From positions 1 through 23,039 of IMG/VR virus record IMGVR_UViG_3300030329_003455: a stretch of 23,039 bases of DNA; one strand, 5' to 3'. The notes beneath the pieces are model-generated. The model was not told the DNA's origin, searched no databases, and saw only the letters and a list, made by a program, of their open reading frames with translations. This DNA is from a virus. Position numbers and translations under genes: made by a program. This document shows, piece by piece, positions 11,904-20,248 of this stretch (within the stretch, counting starts at the first letter, position 1; each line of letters begins with the position of its first letter).

Positions 11904-13382
11904 GTGAATGATTTTGCAAATTTTACTAAATATTTAACGGATGATGAGTTAGCCAAGGTTGCTCCTATGTTGGAGCGATTACAAATTCTGGATGACAGAA
12001 CTGAGAAGAGTGCTAATTTTTTAAGTTTTGTTAAGTATGTTTGGCCTAGTTTTATTGAGGGCCGTCACCATAAAATTTATGCAGAGAAGTTACAAGCGGT
12101 AGCTGATGGTAAGTTAAAGCGTTTGATTATAAATATGCCGCCTCGTCATACTAAGAGTGAATTTGCCAGTTATTTATTTCCTACTTGGTTAATGGGTCGT
12201 AATCCTACTCGTAAGATTATTCAGGCTACGCACACTGCGGAATTAGCTGTTGGTTTTGGTAGGAAGGTTAAGAATTTAATTGACAGTGAAGAGTTTAGGG
12301 ATGTGTTTCCGAATGTAAAGCTTGCTTCTGATGCGAAGGCTAGTGGTCGTTGGAGTACAAATGCTGGTGGTGAATATTATGCTGTTGGTGTGGGCGGTGC
12401 GTTAGCTGGTCGTGGTGCGGATTTAGCTATAATTGATGATCCTGTATCTGAGCAGGATGCATTAAGTGTATCAGCTTTAGACAATATTTATGAGTGGTAT
12501 ACTTCTGGTCCGAGGCAGCGTTTACAGCCTGGGGGTTCTATAATTCTTGTTATGACTCGTTGGAGTATTAGGGATTTGACGGCAAAGGTTTTACAAAAGC
12601 AGAGTGAAGTTGGCGCAGATAAATGGGAGGTTGTGGAATTCCCGGCTATTATGCCTAGTGGTAAATCTTTATGGCCTGAATTTTGGTCATTAAAGGAGTT
12701 GGAGGGTGTTAAGGCTTCGATTCCTATAAGCAAGTGGAATGCTCAATATATGCAGAATCCCACTGCTGAAGAGGGTGCTATTATTAAGCGTGAGTGGTGG
12801 AATTTATGGCAAAAGGATTCTCCTCCTGTTTGCAGTTATGTTATTCAGTCTTATGACACTGCGTTTAGTAAGAGTGATCGTGCGGATTACAGTGCTATTA
12901 CAACGTGGGGTATTTTTTATCACGAGGATACTGGAGAGGATCATATTATTTTGCTTGATGCTACCAGGGGCAGGTGGGAATTTCCTGAATTAAAGGAGCA
13001 AGCGAATAATTTATATCAGGAATTTGATCCTGATATGGTATTGATAGAGCAGAAGGGATCAGGTATGCCTTTAACGCAAGAATTGCGTAGGGCTGGTATT
13101 CCTGTTACGCCATTTACTCCTAGTCGTGGTGCTGATAAATTTACGAGAATGCATTCATGTGCGCCTGTTTTTGAGAGTGGTATGGTTTGGTGTCCTGAGA
13201 CTAGTTTTGCGGAAGAGGTTGTTGAGGAGTGTGCTTCTTTTCCTAATGGTGAATATGATGACTTGGCAGATTCAATGACACAGGCTATACTGCGTTTTAG
13301 GCAGGGTGGTTTTATTACTACTGCGACTGATTATGATGATGAAGATGAATTTTTTTCTCGACGTAAAAGAGAATATTATTAG
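11904..13382 (+). CDS. Terminase large subunit (TerL), ATPase and nuclease
   Basis: The 492-aa protein drives DNA into the prohead and cuts the concatemer. The N-terminal ATPase shows a Walker-A-like segment, NMPPRHTKSE (about 78-86; the deviant form common in terminases), Walker B LAIIDDP (about 174-180) and a coupling motif, VMTRW (about 216-220). The C-terminal RNase H-like nuclease has acidic residues at SYDTA (D318), LIEQKGSG (E382) and YDDLADS (about 451-457). Length is normal for the family. The frame opens at GTG 11904 with only a weak GGAT upstream; the next in-frame ATG (11967) would remove 21 residues but keep all motifs. It is separated from TerS by about 6.9 kb. Confidence 0.95.
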   Translation: MNDFANFTKYLTDDELAKVAPMLERLQILDDRTEKSANFLSFVKYVWPSFIEGRHHKIYAEKLQAVADGKLKRLIINMPPRHTKSEFASYLFPTWLMGRNPTRKIIQATHTAELAVGFGRKVKNLIDSEEFRDVFPNVKLASDAKASGRWSTNAGGEYYAVGVGGALAGRGADLAIIDDPVSEQDALSVSALDNIYEWYTSGPRQRLQPGGSIILVMTRWSIRDLTAKVLQKQSEVGADKWEVVEFPAIMPSGKSLWPEFWSLKELEGVKASIPISKWNAQYMQNPTAEEGAIIKREWWNLWQKDSPPVCSYVIQSYDTAFSKSDRADYSAITTWGIFYHEDTGEDHIILLDATRGRWEFPELKEQANNLYQEFDPDMVLIEQKGSGMPLTQELRRAGIPVTPFTPSRGADKFTRMHSCAPVFESGMVWCPETSFAEEVVEECASFPNGEYDDLADSMTQAILRFRQGGFITTATDYDDEDEFFSRRKREYY

Positions 13383-13391
13383 GAGTTAAAT

Positions 13392-13613
13392 ATGCCAGAT
13401 GTAAAAGGTAAGAAATTTCCCTATACAGCGGAGGGGAAAAAAGCCGCTAAAAAAGCTATGGATTATGGGCATGGTGGTTCAGTAGAAATTGATGGTGTTT
13501 TAAAGGAGAATTATGTTGAGCCTCAAGAAGCTTCTATGAAGGGCGGAACTGGGCGTGGTTATGCTCGTGGCATGGGTGCGGCTTTACGGGGTGGTAAATT
13601 TACTATTACATAA
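13392..13613 (+). CDS. Small Gly/Lys-rich phage protein (73 aa)
   Basis: The 73-aa protein starts MPDVKGKKFPYTAEGKKAAK and ends RGMGAALRGGKFTIT. Both ends recall short proteins and terminal motifs found between terminase and portal genes in marine phages (KKFPYT..GK.AA; RG.GAA.RG..F). The composition, rich in Gly, Lys and Ala, suggests a flexible, nucleic-acid- or virion-associated peptide; function unknown. The ribosome site is AGGAG, with start nine bases after TerL's stop. Confidence 0.75.
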   Translation: MPDVKGKKFPYTAEGKKAAKKAMDYGHGGSVEIDGVLKENYVEPQEASMKGGTGRGYARGMGAALRGGKFTIT

Positions 13614-13618
13614 GATGA

Positions 13619-13692
13619 GGAGCGAAGGTGTGATGAAATCCTCCCTGTTTTATTGCATTAGCATTAAGAGCGTTCTTCGCTCCACTATTTAA
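13619..13692 (+). other. Leader-type hairpin with possible 19-codon peptide before the portal gene
   Basis: GGAGCGAAG (13619-13627) pairs perfectly with CTTCGCTCC (13675-13683). An alternative short hairpin, GAGCG (13669-13673) with CGCTC (13678-13682), uses the same right arm. Within and past the loop a 19-codon frame runs from ATG 13633 to TAA 13690-13692. The ribosome site for the portal gene (AGAGGA) comes directly after. The setup resembles a translation-controlled leader, but the peptide may be chance. Confidence 0.35.
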
Positions 13693-13703
13693 GAGGATTT
13701 GGT

Positions 13704-16139
13704 ATGGCTATTGAGAGATCGGCAGGAGCGGGAGGAATAGAGGAGCAGATTATGCCTGTTGACGGTCAAGCGGCTGTTAATGTTTTAGAGCTTCCTCAAA
13801 ATCCTAATGTTTTTGAATTTGATGATGGTTCAGCTATTGTTGGTGAATACACTGAAATAGAAGAGACTATTTCTATTCCGTTTGATGGTAATTTAGCTGA
13901 AGTTATTGATGAGATGGATCTTGGAAAAATTTCTTCTGAGCTTAGTGGTTCTATTCAGGATGATTTATCTTCTCGTAAGGATTGGGAAGATACTTATAAA
14001 ACTGGGATAGAGTTTTTAGGCATGAAGTACGAAGACAGGGTTGAGCCTTTTGAGGGTTCTTCTGGTGTAATTCATCCTTTACTTGCTGAATCTGTAACAC
14101 AATTTCAAGCACAGGCGTATCGTGAGATGCTTCCTGCTTCTGGTCCAGTTCGGACACAGGTTATTGGCGCACAGAATGAAACGATTGTTAAGCAGGCTGA
14201 ACGTGTAAAAGATTATATGAATTACATGATAACCTATGAGATGGAGGAGTATGATCCTGAGATGGATCAGATGTTATTTTATCTTCCCATTGTTGGTTCT
14301 ACGTTTAAAAAAGTTTATTTTGATCCTTTAAAAGGTCGTGCTGTTAGTCAATTTATTCATGCGGAAGATTTGGTTGTTCCTTATGGAGCTACAGATTTAG
14401 CGTCTTCGCCTAGAATTACGCATATTATAAAGATGGATTCTAATGAAGTTAAGAAGCTTCAAATTGCTGGTTTTTATAAAAACATAAATTTACCTCTTTC
14501 TGTAACTGATGCGGAATCTATAAATGAGGTTCAGGAATCTATTGATGAAATTCAGGGTGTTCATCCCGGTAATGCTTCTACTGAATTGACATTATATGAA
14601 GTTCATACTGTTTTAGACATTCCTAATTTTGAAGATATTGGTCCTGATGGGGAGCCTACAGGTTTAAAACTTCCTTATATTGTTACAATTTTGGAAGATA
14701 CGAGTGAGATTTTATCTATTCGACGTAATTACGAGGAAGTTGATCCTTTTAAAAAACAGAAACATTATTTTATTCATTATAAATTTCTTCCTGGTTTAGG
14801 TTTTTATGGTTTAGGGTTAACGCATATGATTGGTGGTTTAGCGCAAGCTTCTACTTCAATTTTGCGTCAACTTATTGATGCTGGTACTTTATCGAATTTA
14901 CCTGCTGGTTTTAAGGCTAGGGGTGCGCGGATTCGTGACGAAGATAATCCGATTCAGCCGGGTGAGTTTCGTGATATTGATGTTGCGGGAACAGATATTC
15001 GTACTTCTTTGATGCCATTACCATTTAAGGAGCCTTCTGCTACTTTATATAATTTGCTTGGTACGCTTGTTGATGCTGGTAGGCGTTTTGCTGCGATGGC
15101 TGATTTAAAAATTGGTGAGATGGGCGGCGAAACTCCTGTTGGTACAACAATGGCAATTATGGAGCGTGGTACAAAGGTAATGTCTGCGATTCATAAACGA
15201 ATGCATTATTCTCAAAAGCTTGAGTTTAAATTACTTGCTGATGTGTTTTCAAAAACTATTGGAAGTTATCCTTATTTACCTTCTCAAGAATTTGGTCCTG
15301 AGATATTTATGCAGGATTTTGATGCTAGGATAGATGTATTACCTGTTAGTGATCCCAATATTTTTTCGATGGCGCAAAGAATTGCATTAGCACAAACAGA
15401 ATTACAATTAGTTCAATCTAATCCACAAATTCATGGTGGACCTCAAGGTATGTATCAGGCGTATCGTAAGATGTACGAAGCATTGGGGGTAACAAATATT
15501 GATGGTATTTTACCGCCACCTCCTAAACCTATGCCTGTAAATGCTGCTAAAGAGAATCAGAATGCTTTACAAGGGGGTGTTTTGCAGGCTTTTCCGCAAC
15601 AGGATCACAAAGCGCATATGGAAGCTCATTTATCTATTATGTCTACTCCTGTTGTTCAATCTAACATACAGGTTATGGGTATTTTACAAGGTCATATTCA
15701 AGAACACATTGGCCTTTTGGCCGAGCAACAGGCTATGCAGATGATTATGGAAAAAGCAGGTCCTGAAGTTCAACAAAATCCAGAAGCAATGCAGATGTTA
15801 CAACCTGCCATTGAGAATCAAGCTGCTATTTTAATAGCAGATTTAACTGAAGAATACGCTCAAACGGTTGAGCCGCAAGGAGAGGGTCAAGATCCATTAG
15901 TTGCTATTAGACAGCAAGAATTGCAATTAAAAGCGGCTGATATGGAACGCAAATCTACAGAATTTGAATCTAAGCAAAATTTTGAAAGAGAACGTGAATT
16001 TAATGATTCACAAATAGATCAACAAAGAATGGATCTTCAGAGGGAAGCTTTAGATGATAAGACTAGAGTTGCCGAAGAGCGTATACAAACGCAGCGCGAT
16101 ATTGCTGCGTTAAGTGCTAAAATAAAGGGAGCTAAATAA
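13704..16139 (+). CDS. Portal (head-tail connector) protein
   Basis: The 811-aa protein would form the dodecameric ring at one capsid vertex through which DNA passes. After an acidic N-terminal stretch (residues 1-75), the body contains DDLSSRKDWEDTYKTGIEFL, SGVIHPLLAESVTQFQAQAY and REMLPASGPVRTQ, the order expected of large podovirus portals, and a mid-region SIRRNYEEVDPFKKQKHYFI and FLPGLGFYGLGL. The last ~80 residues (IRQQELQLKAADMERKSTEF onward) are a charged coiled coil. The large size with a C-terminal helical barrel/coiled coil suits short-tailed phages. The ribosome site is AGAGGA. It overlaps the next gene by one base (TAATG). Confidence 0.88.
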   Translation: MAIERSAGAGGIEEQIMPVDGQAAVNVLELPQNPNVFEFDDGSAIVGEYTEIEETISIPFDGNLAEVIDEMDLGKISSELSGSIQDDLSSRKDWEDTYKTGIEFLGMKYEDRVEPFEGSSGVIHPLLAESVTQFQAQAYREMLPASGPVRTQVIGAQNETIVKQAERVKDYMNYMITYEMEEYDPEMDQMLFYLPIVGSTFKKVYFDPLKGRAVSQFIHAEDLVVPYGATDLASSPRITHIIKMDSNEVKKLQIAGFYKNINLPLSVTDAESINEVQESIDEIQGVHPGNASTELTLYEVHTVLDIPNFEDIGPDGEPTGLKLPYIVTILEDTSEILSIRRNYEEVDPFKKQKHYFIHYKFLPGLGFYGLGLTHMIGGLAQASTSILRQLIDAGTLSNLPAGFKARGARIRDEDNPIQPGEFRDIDVAGTDIRTSLMPLPFKEPSATLYNLLGTLVDAGRRFAAMADLKIGEMGGETPVGTTMAIMERGTKVMSAIHKRMHYSQKLEFKLLADVFSKTIGSYPYLPSQEFGPEIFMQDFDARIDVLPVSDPNIFSMAQRIALAQTELQLVQSNPQIHGGPQGMYQAYRKMYEALGVTNIDGILPPPPKPMPVNAAKENQNALQGGVLQAFPQQDHKAHMEAHLSIMSTPVVQSNIQVMGILQGHIQEHIGLLAEQQAMQMIMEKAGPEVQQNPEAMQMLQPAIENQAAILIADLTEEYAQTVEPQGEGQDPLVAIRQQELQLKAADMERKSTEFESKQNFEREREFNDSQIDQQRMDLQREALDDKTRVAEERIQTQRDIAALSAKIKGAK

Positions 16140-16435
16140 TGACTAGTAGTGTTCGCGCTAAAATGGCGCAAGTTAATAAGGAGAAGAAACGTGCCATTAG
16201 AGAAAGGGAAGAGCAAGAAAGTAATAAGCAACAACATCAAAAAGCTAATGTCGGAGGGGTATCCGCAAAAGCAAGCGGTGGCGATAGCAATGTCGCAAGC
16301 GAAAAAGAAAAAGTAAGGGCAAGAGATGATAAGGGTCATTTTGTAAAAGATGATCCGAATACTCCAGAAAACGAAGCCTGGGTAGAAAAACCTGTTGCAA
16401 AAAAGAAGAAAACATCTTCTAAAAAGAAAAAATAA
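16139..16435 (+). CDS. Lysine-rich small protein downstream of portal (98 aa)
   Basis: The 98-aa protein starts MTSSVRAKMAQVNKEKKRAI, overlapping the portal stop as TAATG, so translation is coupled. It is highly charged and predicted disordered: a basic/glutamine-rich first third, a Gly/Ser/Ala middle, the segment DDKGHFVKDDPNTPENEAW, and a poly-Lys tail (KKKKTSSKKKK). The KGHFVKDDPNTPENEAW segment resembles linker motifs of other phage proteins. Function unknown; it may assist head assembly by binding DNA or scaffold. Confidence 0.7.
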   Translation: MTSSVRAKMAQVNKEKKRAIREREEQESNKQQHQKANVGGVSAKASGGDSNVASEKEKVRARDDKGHFVKDDPNTPENEAWVEKPVAKKKKTSSKKKK

Positions 16436-16499
16436 TATTATATGGGATAACCTCTTGTATTTCCCTGCGTTTAATATAAGTTCCTAGTTGGAGGGCCTT

Positions 16500-16691
16500 A
16501 TGGACGCAATTACGTTTAGCATTCACCTTGATAAAAAAATATCTCAAAAGCGTGATGATTTGCTTGTTACCCTTGGCACGGGTAATATAGAAAATTTTGA
16601 AGATTATCGTTATATTGTGGGTCAACTTCGAGGTTTAAATTATATTGAGTCTGAAATAAAATCTGTTATGAAAAAGTTAGAGTTTGAGTAA
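16500..16691 (+). CDS. Small helical phage protein (63 aa)
   Basis: The 63-aa protein starts MDAITFSIHLDKKISQKRDD at ATG 16500, five bases after a GGAGG ribosome site; an upstream in-frame ATG (16488) overlaps that site and is rejected. Its segments LVTLGTGNIENFEDYRYIVG and QLRGLNYIESEIKSVMKKLE form a pattern known to me from small proteins next to portal and capsid genes of marine phages, without assigned function. It overlaps the co-chaperonin start by one base (TAATG). Confidence 0.75.
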   Translation: MDAITFSIHLDKKISQKRDDLLVTLGTGNIENFEDYRYIVGQLRGLNYIESEIKSVMKKLEFE

Positions 16692-17167
16692 TGAATAAAA
16701 AATTATATGTACCAGAAAGGTATTCTAAAAAACCTGTTGACATGGAAAATTTACCTCAACCTGTAGAAAATGCCTTTAAAAATAAGGAAAAAAATAAAAA
16801 TGAAAGCGATCCATCTAAAATGGAACCTTCTGCTTTAGAGAGATTGCCACAACCTACGGGGTATCGTATTTTAATTATTCCTTATTACCCTAGTGAAAAA
16901 ACTAAAGGCGGTGTTTATGTTCCTGATCAAGTTAGAGATAGAGAAGCATTTGCTACTGTAGCTGCTTATGTTGTAAAGTTAGGACCTGATGCTTATAAGG
17001 ATGAACAAAAATTTCTAAATGGCCCTTGGTGTTCTGAAAAACAATGGGTACTTATAGGAAGATATGCTGGAAACAGGTTTAAAGTGGAAAATTTAGAAGT
17101 TCGTATTATAAATGACGATAATATTATAGCAACAATCCTTGACCCCGAGGACATTTCTTATGTATAA
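16691..17167 (+). CDS. Phage GroES-like co-chaperonin
   Basis: The 158-aa protein has an extension (residues 1-50, charged and disordered, with LPQPV) followed by a Cpn10-like fold: LPQPTGYRILIIPYYP (52-67), a mobile-loop-like SEKTKGGVYVPD (68-79), ATVAAYVVKLGPDAY (88-102) and VLIGRYAGNRFKVENLEVRI (120-139), ending DDNIIATILDPEDI. GroES caps the GroEL cage; T4 gp31 is the classic phage version and is needed to fold the capsid protein. Its place just before scaffold and capsid genes fits that role. It is longer than a host GroES (about 97 aa). ATG overlaps the previous stop. Confidence 0.85.
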   Translation: MNKKLYVPERYSKKPVDMENLPQPVENAFKNKEKNKNESDPSKMEPSALERLPQPTGYRILIIPYYPSEKTKGGVYVPDQVRDREAFATVAAYVVKLGPDAYKDEQKFLNGPWCSEKQWVLIGRYAGNRFKVENLEVRIINDDNIIATILDPEDISYV

Positions 17168-17187
17168 GAAGAAAAAAAGAGGCTCAT

Positions 17188-18102
17188 ATGCAAATTGAAG
17201 CTGAAATTGAAGAAAAAGAAACTGAGAATATTTCTGTTGAAGTAGATGTAGAAGATGCATCTTCTGAAGTTGTGGAAAATAAATTAAATGACAAATCTCA
17301 AGCAAATGTTCAGGCGGAAGATTCTGAGGAGTTAGAACAATATAGTAAGGGTGTTCAAAAAAGAATACAAAAGCTTACTGCTCAAAGAAGACAAGCTGAA
17401 GAAGAGGCTCATGCCGCAGTTCAGTATATTCAGCAAGTTCAATCTGAAAATGAACAAATGAAAAAACGTCTTCAAACTATGGATACAGGTTATATGTCTG
17501 AGTTTGAGAGTCGAATTGCTAGTCAGGAGATTCAAGCTAAAAAAGCTTTAACAGAAGCGCATGAGGCCGGTGATTATGGTAAAGTTGCTGATGCTCAATC
17601 TGCTATTTCCCAAATAGCTATTGAAAAAGAGCGTTTGAGATTGCAAAAACAAAGAGCAGAACAAGCTCAACAACACTATCAAAATCAAGTTCAGCAACAA
17701 GCTCAACAACCACAAAGACAAGCTCCTCCTCCTAAAGATCCTAAATTAGAGTCTTGGATTTCTAAAAATCCGTGGTTTAATACAGATAATGAAATGACTA
17801 ATGTGGCTCGTGCGATTCATCAGACAATTGTTTTTAAGGGTTATAACCCTGAATCTTCTCCTGATGAGTATTATGCGGAGATTGACAAAAGAATGAGGGA
17901 AGAATTTCCTGATAAGTTTCAGGGTGAAACTCGTAACGTCCAACGGGTTACTCCTGCTAACGGCAATGGCCGTTCTTTAAAGTCTGGACGGAAAAAATCA
18001 GTAGAACTAAACCCCGGACAAGTTGCTTTGGCGCAGAAGTTAAAAATACCTCTGGATAGATACGCTGCTGAAGTTGCAAAACTGGAAAGCGGGAGAAATT
18101 AA
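17188..18102 (+). CDS. Scaffold-like coiled-coil head assembly protein
   Basis: The 304-aa protein starts MQIEAEIEEKETENISVEVD (very acidic, residues 1-50). A long coiled-coil region (about 50-165: KRIQKLTAQRRQAEEEAHAA, EKERLRLQKQRAEQ), a Gln/Pro-rich hinge (about 160-182) and a C-terminal globular part with WISKNPWFNTDNEMT and a basic end follow. Acidic, helical, Gln-rich proteins encoded directly before the capsid gene are usually scaffolds that shape the prohead and leave it. The ribosome site AAGAGG is good. The scaffold role comes from composition and position. Confidence 0.7.
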   Translation: MQIEAEIEEKETENISVEVDVEDASSEVVENKLNDKSQANVQAEDSEELEQYSKGVQKRIQKLTAQRRQAEEEAHAAVQYIQQVQSENEQMKKRLQTMDTGYMSEFESRIASQEIQAKKALTEAHEAGDYGKVADAQSAISQIAIEKERLRLQKQRAEQAQQHYQNQVQQQAQQPQRQAPPPKDPKLESWISKNPWFNTDNEMTNVARAIHQTIVFKGYNPESSPDEYYAEIDKRMREEFPDKFQGETRNVQRVTPANGNGRSLKSGRKKSVELNPGQVALAQKLKIPLDRYAAEVAKLESGRN

Positions 18103-18103
18103 C

Positions 18104-18574
18104 ATGGCTAATCGAACGTCACGCGAAGTAGAAACGCGGGAAAGTCAAGAACGAAATATGGAATGGCGGCCTGGTTCAGCCTTGGAAGCTCCGACCCCTC
18201 CTATCGGATATAAACATCGTTGGATTCGTGAATCTGTGATGGATTTTGATGACAAAACAAACGTGCATAAGAAACGGCAAGAAGGTTGGGACCTCGTTCG
18301 CGCAGAGGAATACCCTGATTATACTGGACCTGTATTGGATGAAGGGCGAAACTCTGGCGTTATAGGCGTTGGTGGACTTGTATTGGCTCGTATTCCTATA
18401 GAGAAAATTAAATCGCGGAAAAAACATTATCAAAATGTAACTCAAAATCAAATGGAAGCAGTGGATCGTGATTGGATGCGTGAAAACAATTCCCTTATGC
18501 CGAAACTTGCTCCCCAACGTAAATCTTCCGTTTCCTTCGGTTCAAGAAGGACGGAAACTTCTGAAGGAGAATAA
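18104..18574 (+). CDS. Conserved head-region structural protein (156 aa)
   Basis: The 156-aa protein starts MANRTSREVETRESQERNME at ATG 18104, just after GGGAGA; an in-frame ATG at 18074 would run inside the scaffold gene and lacks a ribosome site. Its segments WRPGSALEAPTPPIGYKHRW, VHKKRQEGWDLVRAEEYPDY and VGGLVLARIPIEKIKSRKKH, followed by DRDWMRENNSLMP, match a protein family I know from marine phage head modules next to the capsid gene. Its structural role is inferred from position and recurrence. It begins one base after the preceding stop. Confidence 0.75.
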   Translation: MANRTSREVETRESQERNMEWRPGSALEAPTPPIGYKHRWIRESVMDFDDKTNVHKKRQEGWDLVRAEEYPDYTGPVLDEGRNSGVIGVGGLVLARIPIEKIKSRKKHYQNVTQNQMEAVDRDWMRENNSLMPKLAPQRKSSVSFGSRRTETSEGE

Positions 18575-18576
18575 AG

Positions 18577-19155
18577 ATGGCTAATCAAGATGCCTCTTTT
18601 GGTCTTCGTCCGATAAGAACAAGCGAAACTTCGCAAAGACAAAATCGTTATCGTATTGCTTCTGGTTATGGTACTGCAATTTATCAAGGAGACTTGGTAG
18701 CTGCTGTTACTGGTGGTGGTATTGAGCGAATTGCTGCTGGCGGCAGCGGTTTTGTTTTGGGTGTGTTTAATGGTTGTTTTTATACAGATCCTACGACGAA
18801 AAAACCAACATTTTCGAACGACTACCCCGGTAGTATTGCTGCTTCTGACATCATGGCTCATATTATTGATGATCCAGACGCAAATTTTGAAGTCCAGGCA
18901 GACGCTGCATTTCCTGTAGCTGATTTGTTTGGAAATTTTGACATTGTTGATCAATCCCCAGTGGGAGATACTACTTCTGGTACTTCTCGCTTGGAATTGG
19001 ATGTCGGTACTGGTGCTACTACGGCTACTTTGCCGTTAAAAGCTATCGACATTTCTCAAGATCCTGAGAACAGCGATGTTTCATCGGCAAATACTAATGT
19101 AATTGTCAGAATAAATAACCACCTGTTTAGTGCTGGCACTACAGGTCTAGCTTAA
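18577..19155 (+). CDS. Putative capsid decoration/head protein (192 aa)
   Basis: The 192-aa protein starts MANQDASFGLRPIRTSETSQ with a GAAGGAG ribosome site, two bases after the previous stop. It is beta-rich and Gly/Ala/Thr-rich (LVAAVTGGGIERIAAGGSGF, VLGVFNGCFYTDPTTKKPTF), typical of a virion surface or head stabilising protein encoded beside the capsid gene. I recall similar 'ASFGLRP' starts in other phage head modules. It might alternatively be a minor capsid protein. No enzymatic motif. Confidence 0.65.
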   Translation: MANQDASFGLRPIRTSETSQRQNRYRIASGYGTAIYQGDLVAAVTGGGIERIAAGGSGFVLGVFNGCFYTDPTTKKPTFSNDYPGSIAASDIMAHIIDDPDANFEVQADAAFPVADLFGNFDIVDQSPVGDTTSGTSRLELDVGTGATTATLPLKAIDISQDPENSDVSSANTNVIVRINNHLFSAGTTGLA

Positions 19156-19172
19156 AGAAAGGAGACTAAGTT

Positions 19173-20081
19173 ATGGCTATTTCTCGTTCACAACTGGTCA
19201 AAGAGCTTGAGCCGGGCCTTAATGCTTTATTTGGGTTGGAATATGAGCGTTATGAAAATCAACATTCGGATATTTTTGAAACAGAATCATCTGATCGTGC
19301 TTTTGAAGAAGAAGTAATGTTGGTTGGATTTGGCAATGCTCCAACTAAAAGCGAAGGTGCTGGCGTTGAATTTGACAACGCTAATGAAGCATATACTGCT
19401 CGTTATACACACGAAACGGTTGCGCTTGCATTTGCACTAACTGAAGAAGCTGTTGAAGATAATTTGTATGACCGCCTTGGCGCACGTTATACAAAGGCTT
19501 TGGCACGTTCTATGGCTCATACAAAGCAAGTTAAGGCCGCTGCGGTTCTAAACAATGCTTTTGATTCAAATTTTGCTGGCGGCGATGGTAAGGAGCTATG
19601 TGCTACTGATCACCCATTGTCAGGCGGCGGAACATTTCGTAATGAGCCATCTGTTGCTGCTGATCTTAATGAAACATCATTAGAAAATGCTCTAATTGAT
19701 GTTTCTACTTTTGTAGATGAGCGCAACATGATTATCGCTTTACGCGGCATGAAGTTGATTGTTCCACCACAACTGCAATTTGTTGCAGATCGTTTGATGG
19801 ATTCAACTCTTCGTGTTGGTACTGCTGATAATGACGTTAATGCGATTAAGAATATGGGAATGATACCAGAAGGGTATGCAATTAACCATTTCTTAACTGA
19901 TCCAGATGCATTTTTCTTAAAAACAGATGCTCCAAATGGATTTAAGCATTTTGAACGTTCTGCTCTTCGTACTAATATGGAAGCAGATTTTGACACAGGT
20001 AACATGAGATTTAAGGCTCGTGAGCGTTATAGCTTTGGGTTTTCAGATCCACGTTGCGTTTTTGGTTCCCCTGGAGCCTAA
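19173..20081 (+). CDS. Major capsid protein (Mu gpT-like, HK97-type)
   Basis: The 302-aa protein starts MAISRSQLVKELEPGLNALF with AAAGGAG upstream. ALTEEAVEDNLYDRLGARYT and KALARSMAHTKQVKAAAVLN, then a loop with ELCATDHPLSGGGTFRNEPS, IALRGMKLIVPPQLQFVADR, and a C-terminal MRFKARERYSFGFSDPRCVF, follow the layout of Mu-like gpT major head subunits. The length is in range and no N-terminal scaffold domain is fused, consistent with the separate scaffold-like gene upstream. Position after scaffold and co-chaperonin, and a strong terminator right after it, agree with a highly expressed capsid gene. Confidence 0.88.
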   Translation: MAISRSQLVKELEPGLNALFGLEYERYENQHSDIFETESSDRAFEEEVMLVGFGNAPTKSEGAGVEFDNANEAYTARYTHETVALAFALTEEAVEDNLYDRLGARYTKALARSMAHTKQVKAAAVLNNAFDSNFAGGDGKELCATDHPLSGGGTFRNEPSVAADLNETSLENALIDVSTFVDERNMIIALRGMKLIVPPQLQFVADRLMDSTLRVGTADNDVNAIKNMGMIPEGYAINHFLTDPDAFFLKTDAPNGFKHFERSALRTNMEADFDTGNMRFKARERYSFGFSDPRCVFGSPGA

Positions 20082-20141
20082 ACTGTGTTATATTTATAAA
20101 GGATATTTTTTTCCCTCTTATAAATGCTCCATTCTAAAACT

Positions 20142-20170
20142 AAGAGGCGGCGAAAGTCGCCTCTTTCTTT
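20142..20170 (+). terminator. Strong intrinsic terminator after the capsid gene
   Basis: AAGAGGCGGC (20142-20151), GAAA tetraloop (20152-20155), GTCGCCTCTT (20156-20165), then TCTTTTT. A 10-bp stem with one G-T pair and a GNRA loop plus a T run is a near-ideal terminator. It ends or thins the 7.4-to-20.1 kb transcript. Between the capsid stop and this hairpin there is no gene. Confidence 0.93.
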
Positions 20171-20198
20171 TTGTAAAAATATCGTGTAGTCTTAATAT
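20171..20198 (+). promoter_or_regulatory. Candidate promoter for the second structural unit
   Basis: TTGTAA (20171-20176), 16-base spacer, TAATAT (20193-20198), directly after the terminator and about 50 bases before the ATG at 20249. It would allow the connector genes to be transcribed separately from the capsid unit. Confidence 0.45.
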
Positions 20199-20248
20199 AT
20201 CCTGATAGCTGCATGGTGCGGCTAACACAGCCAAGACAGGAGAAACAT

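Noticed and set aside
18448-18954. A 168-codon leftward frame opposite the 156- and 192-aa structural genes
   Set aside because: It runs across the junction of two well-supported rightward genes and reads as low-quality Thr/Ser/Lys-rich sequence.
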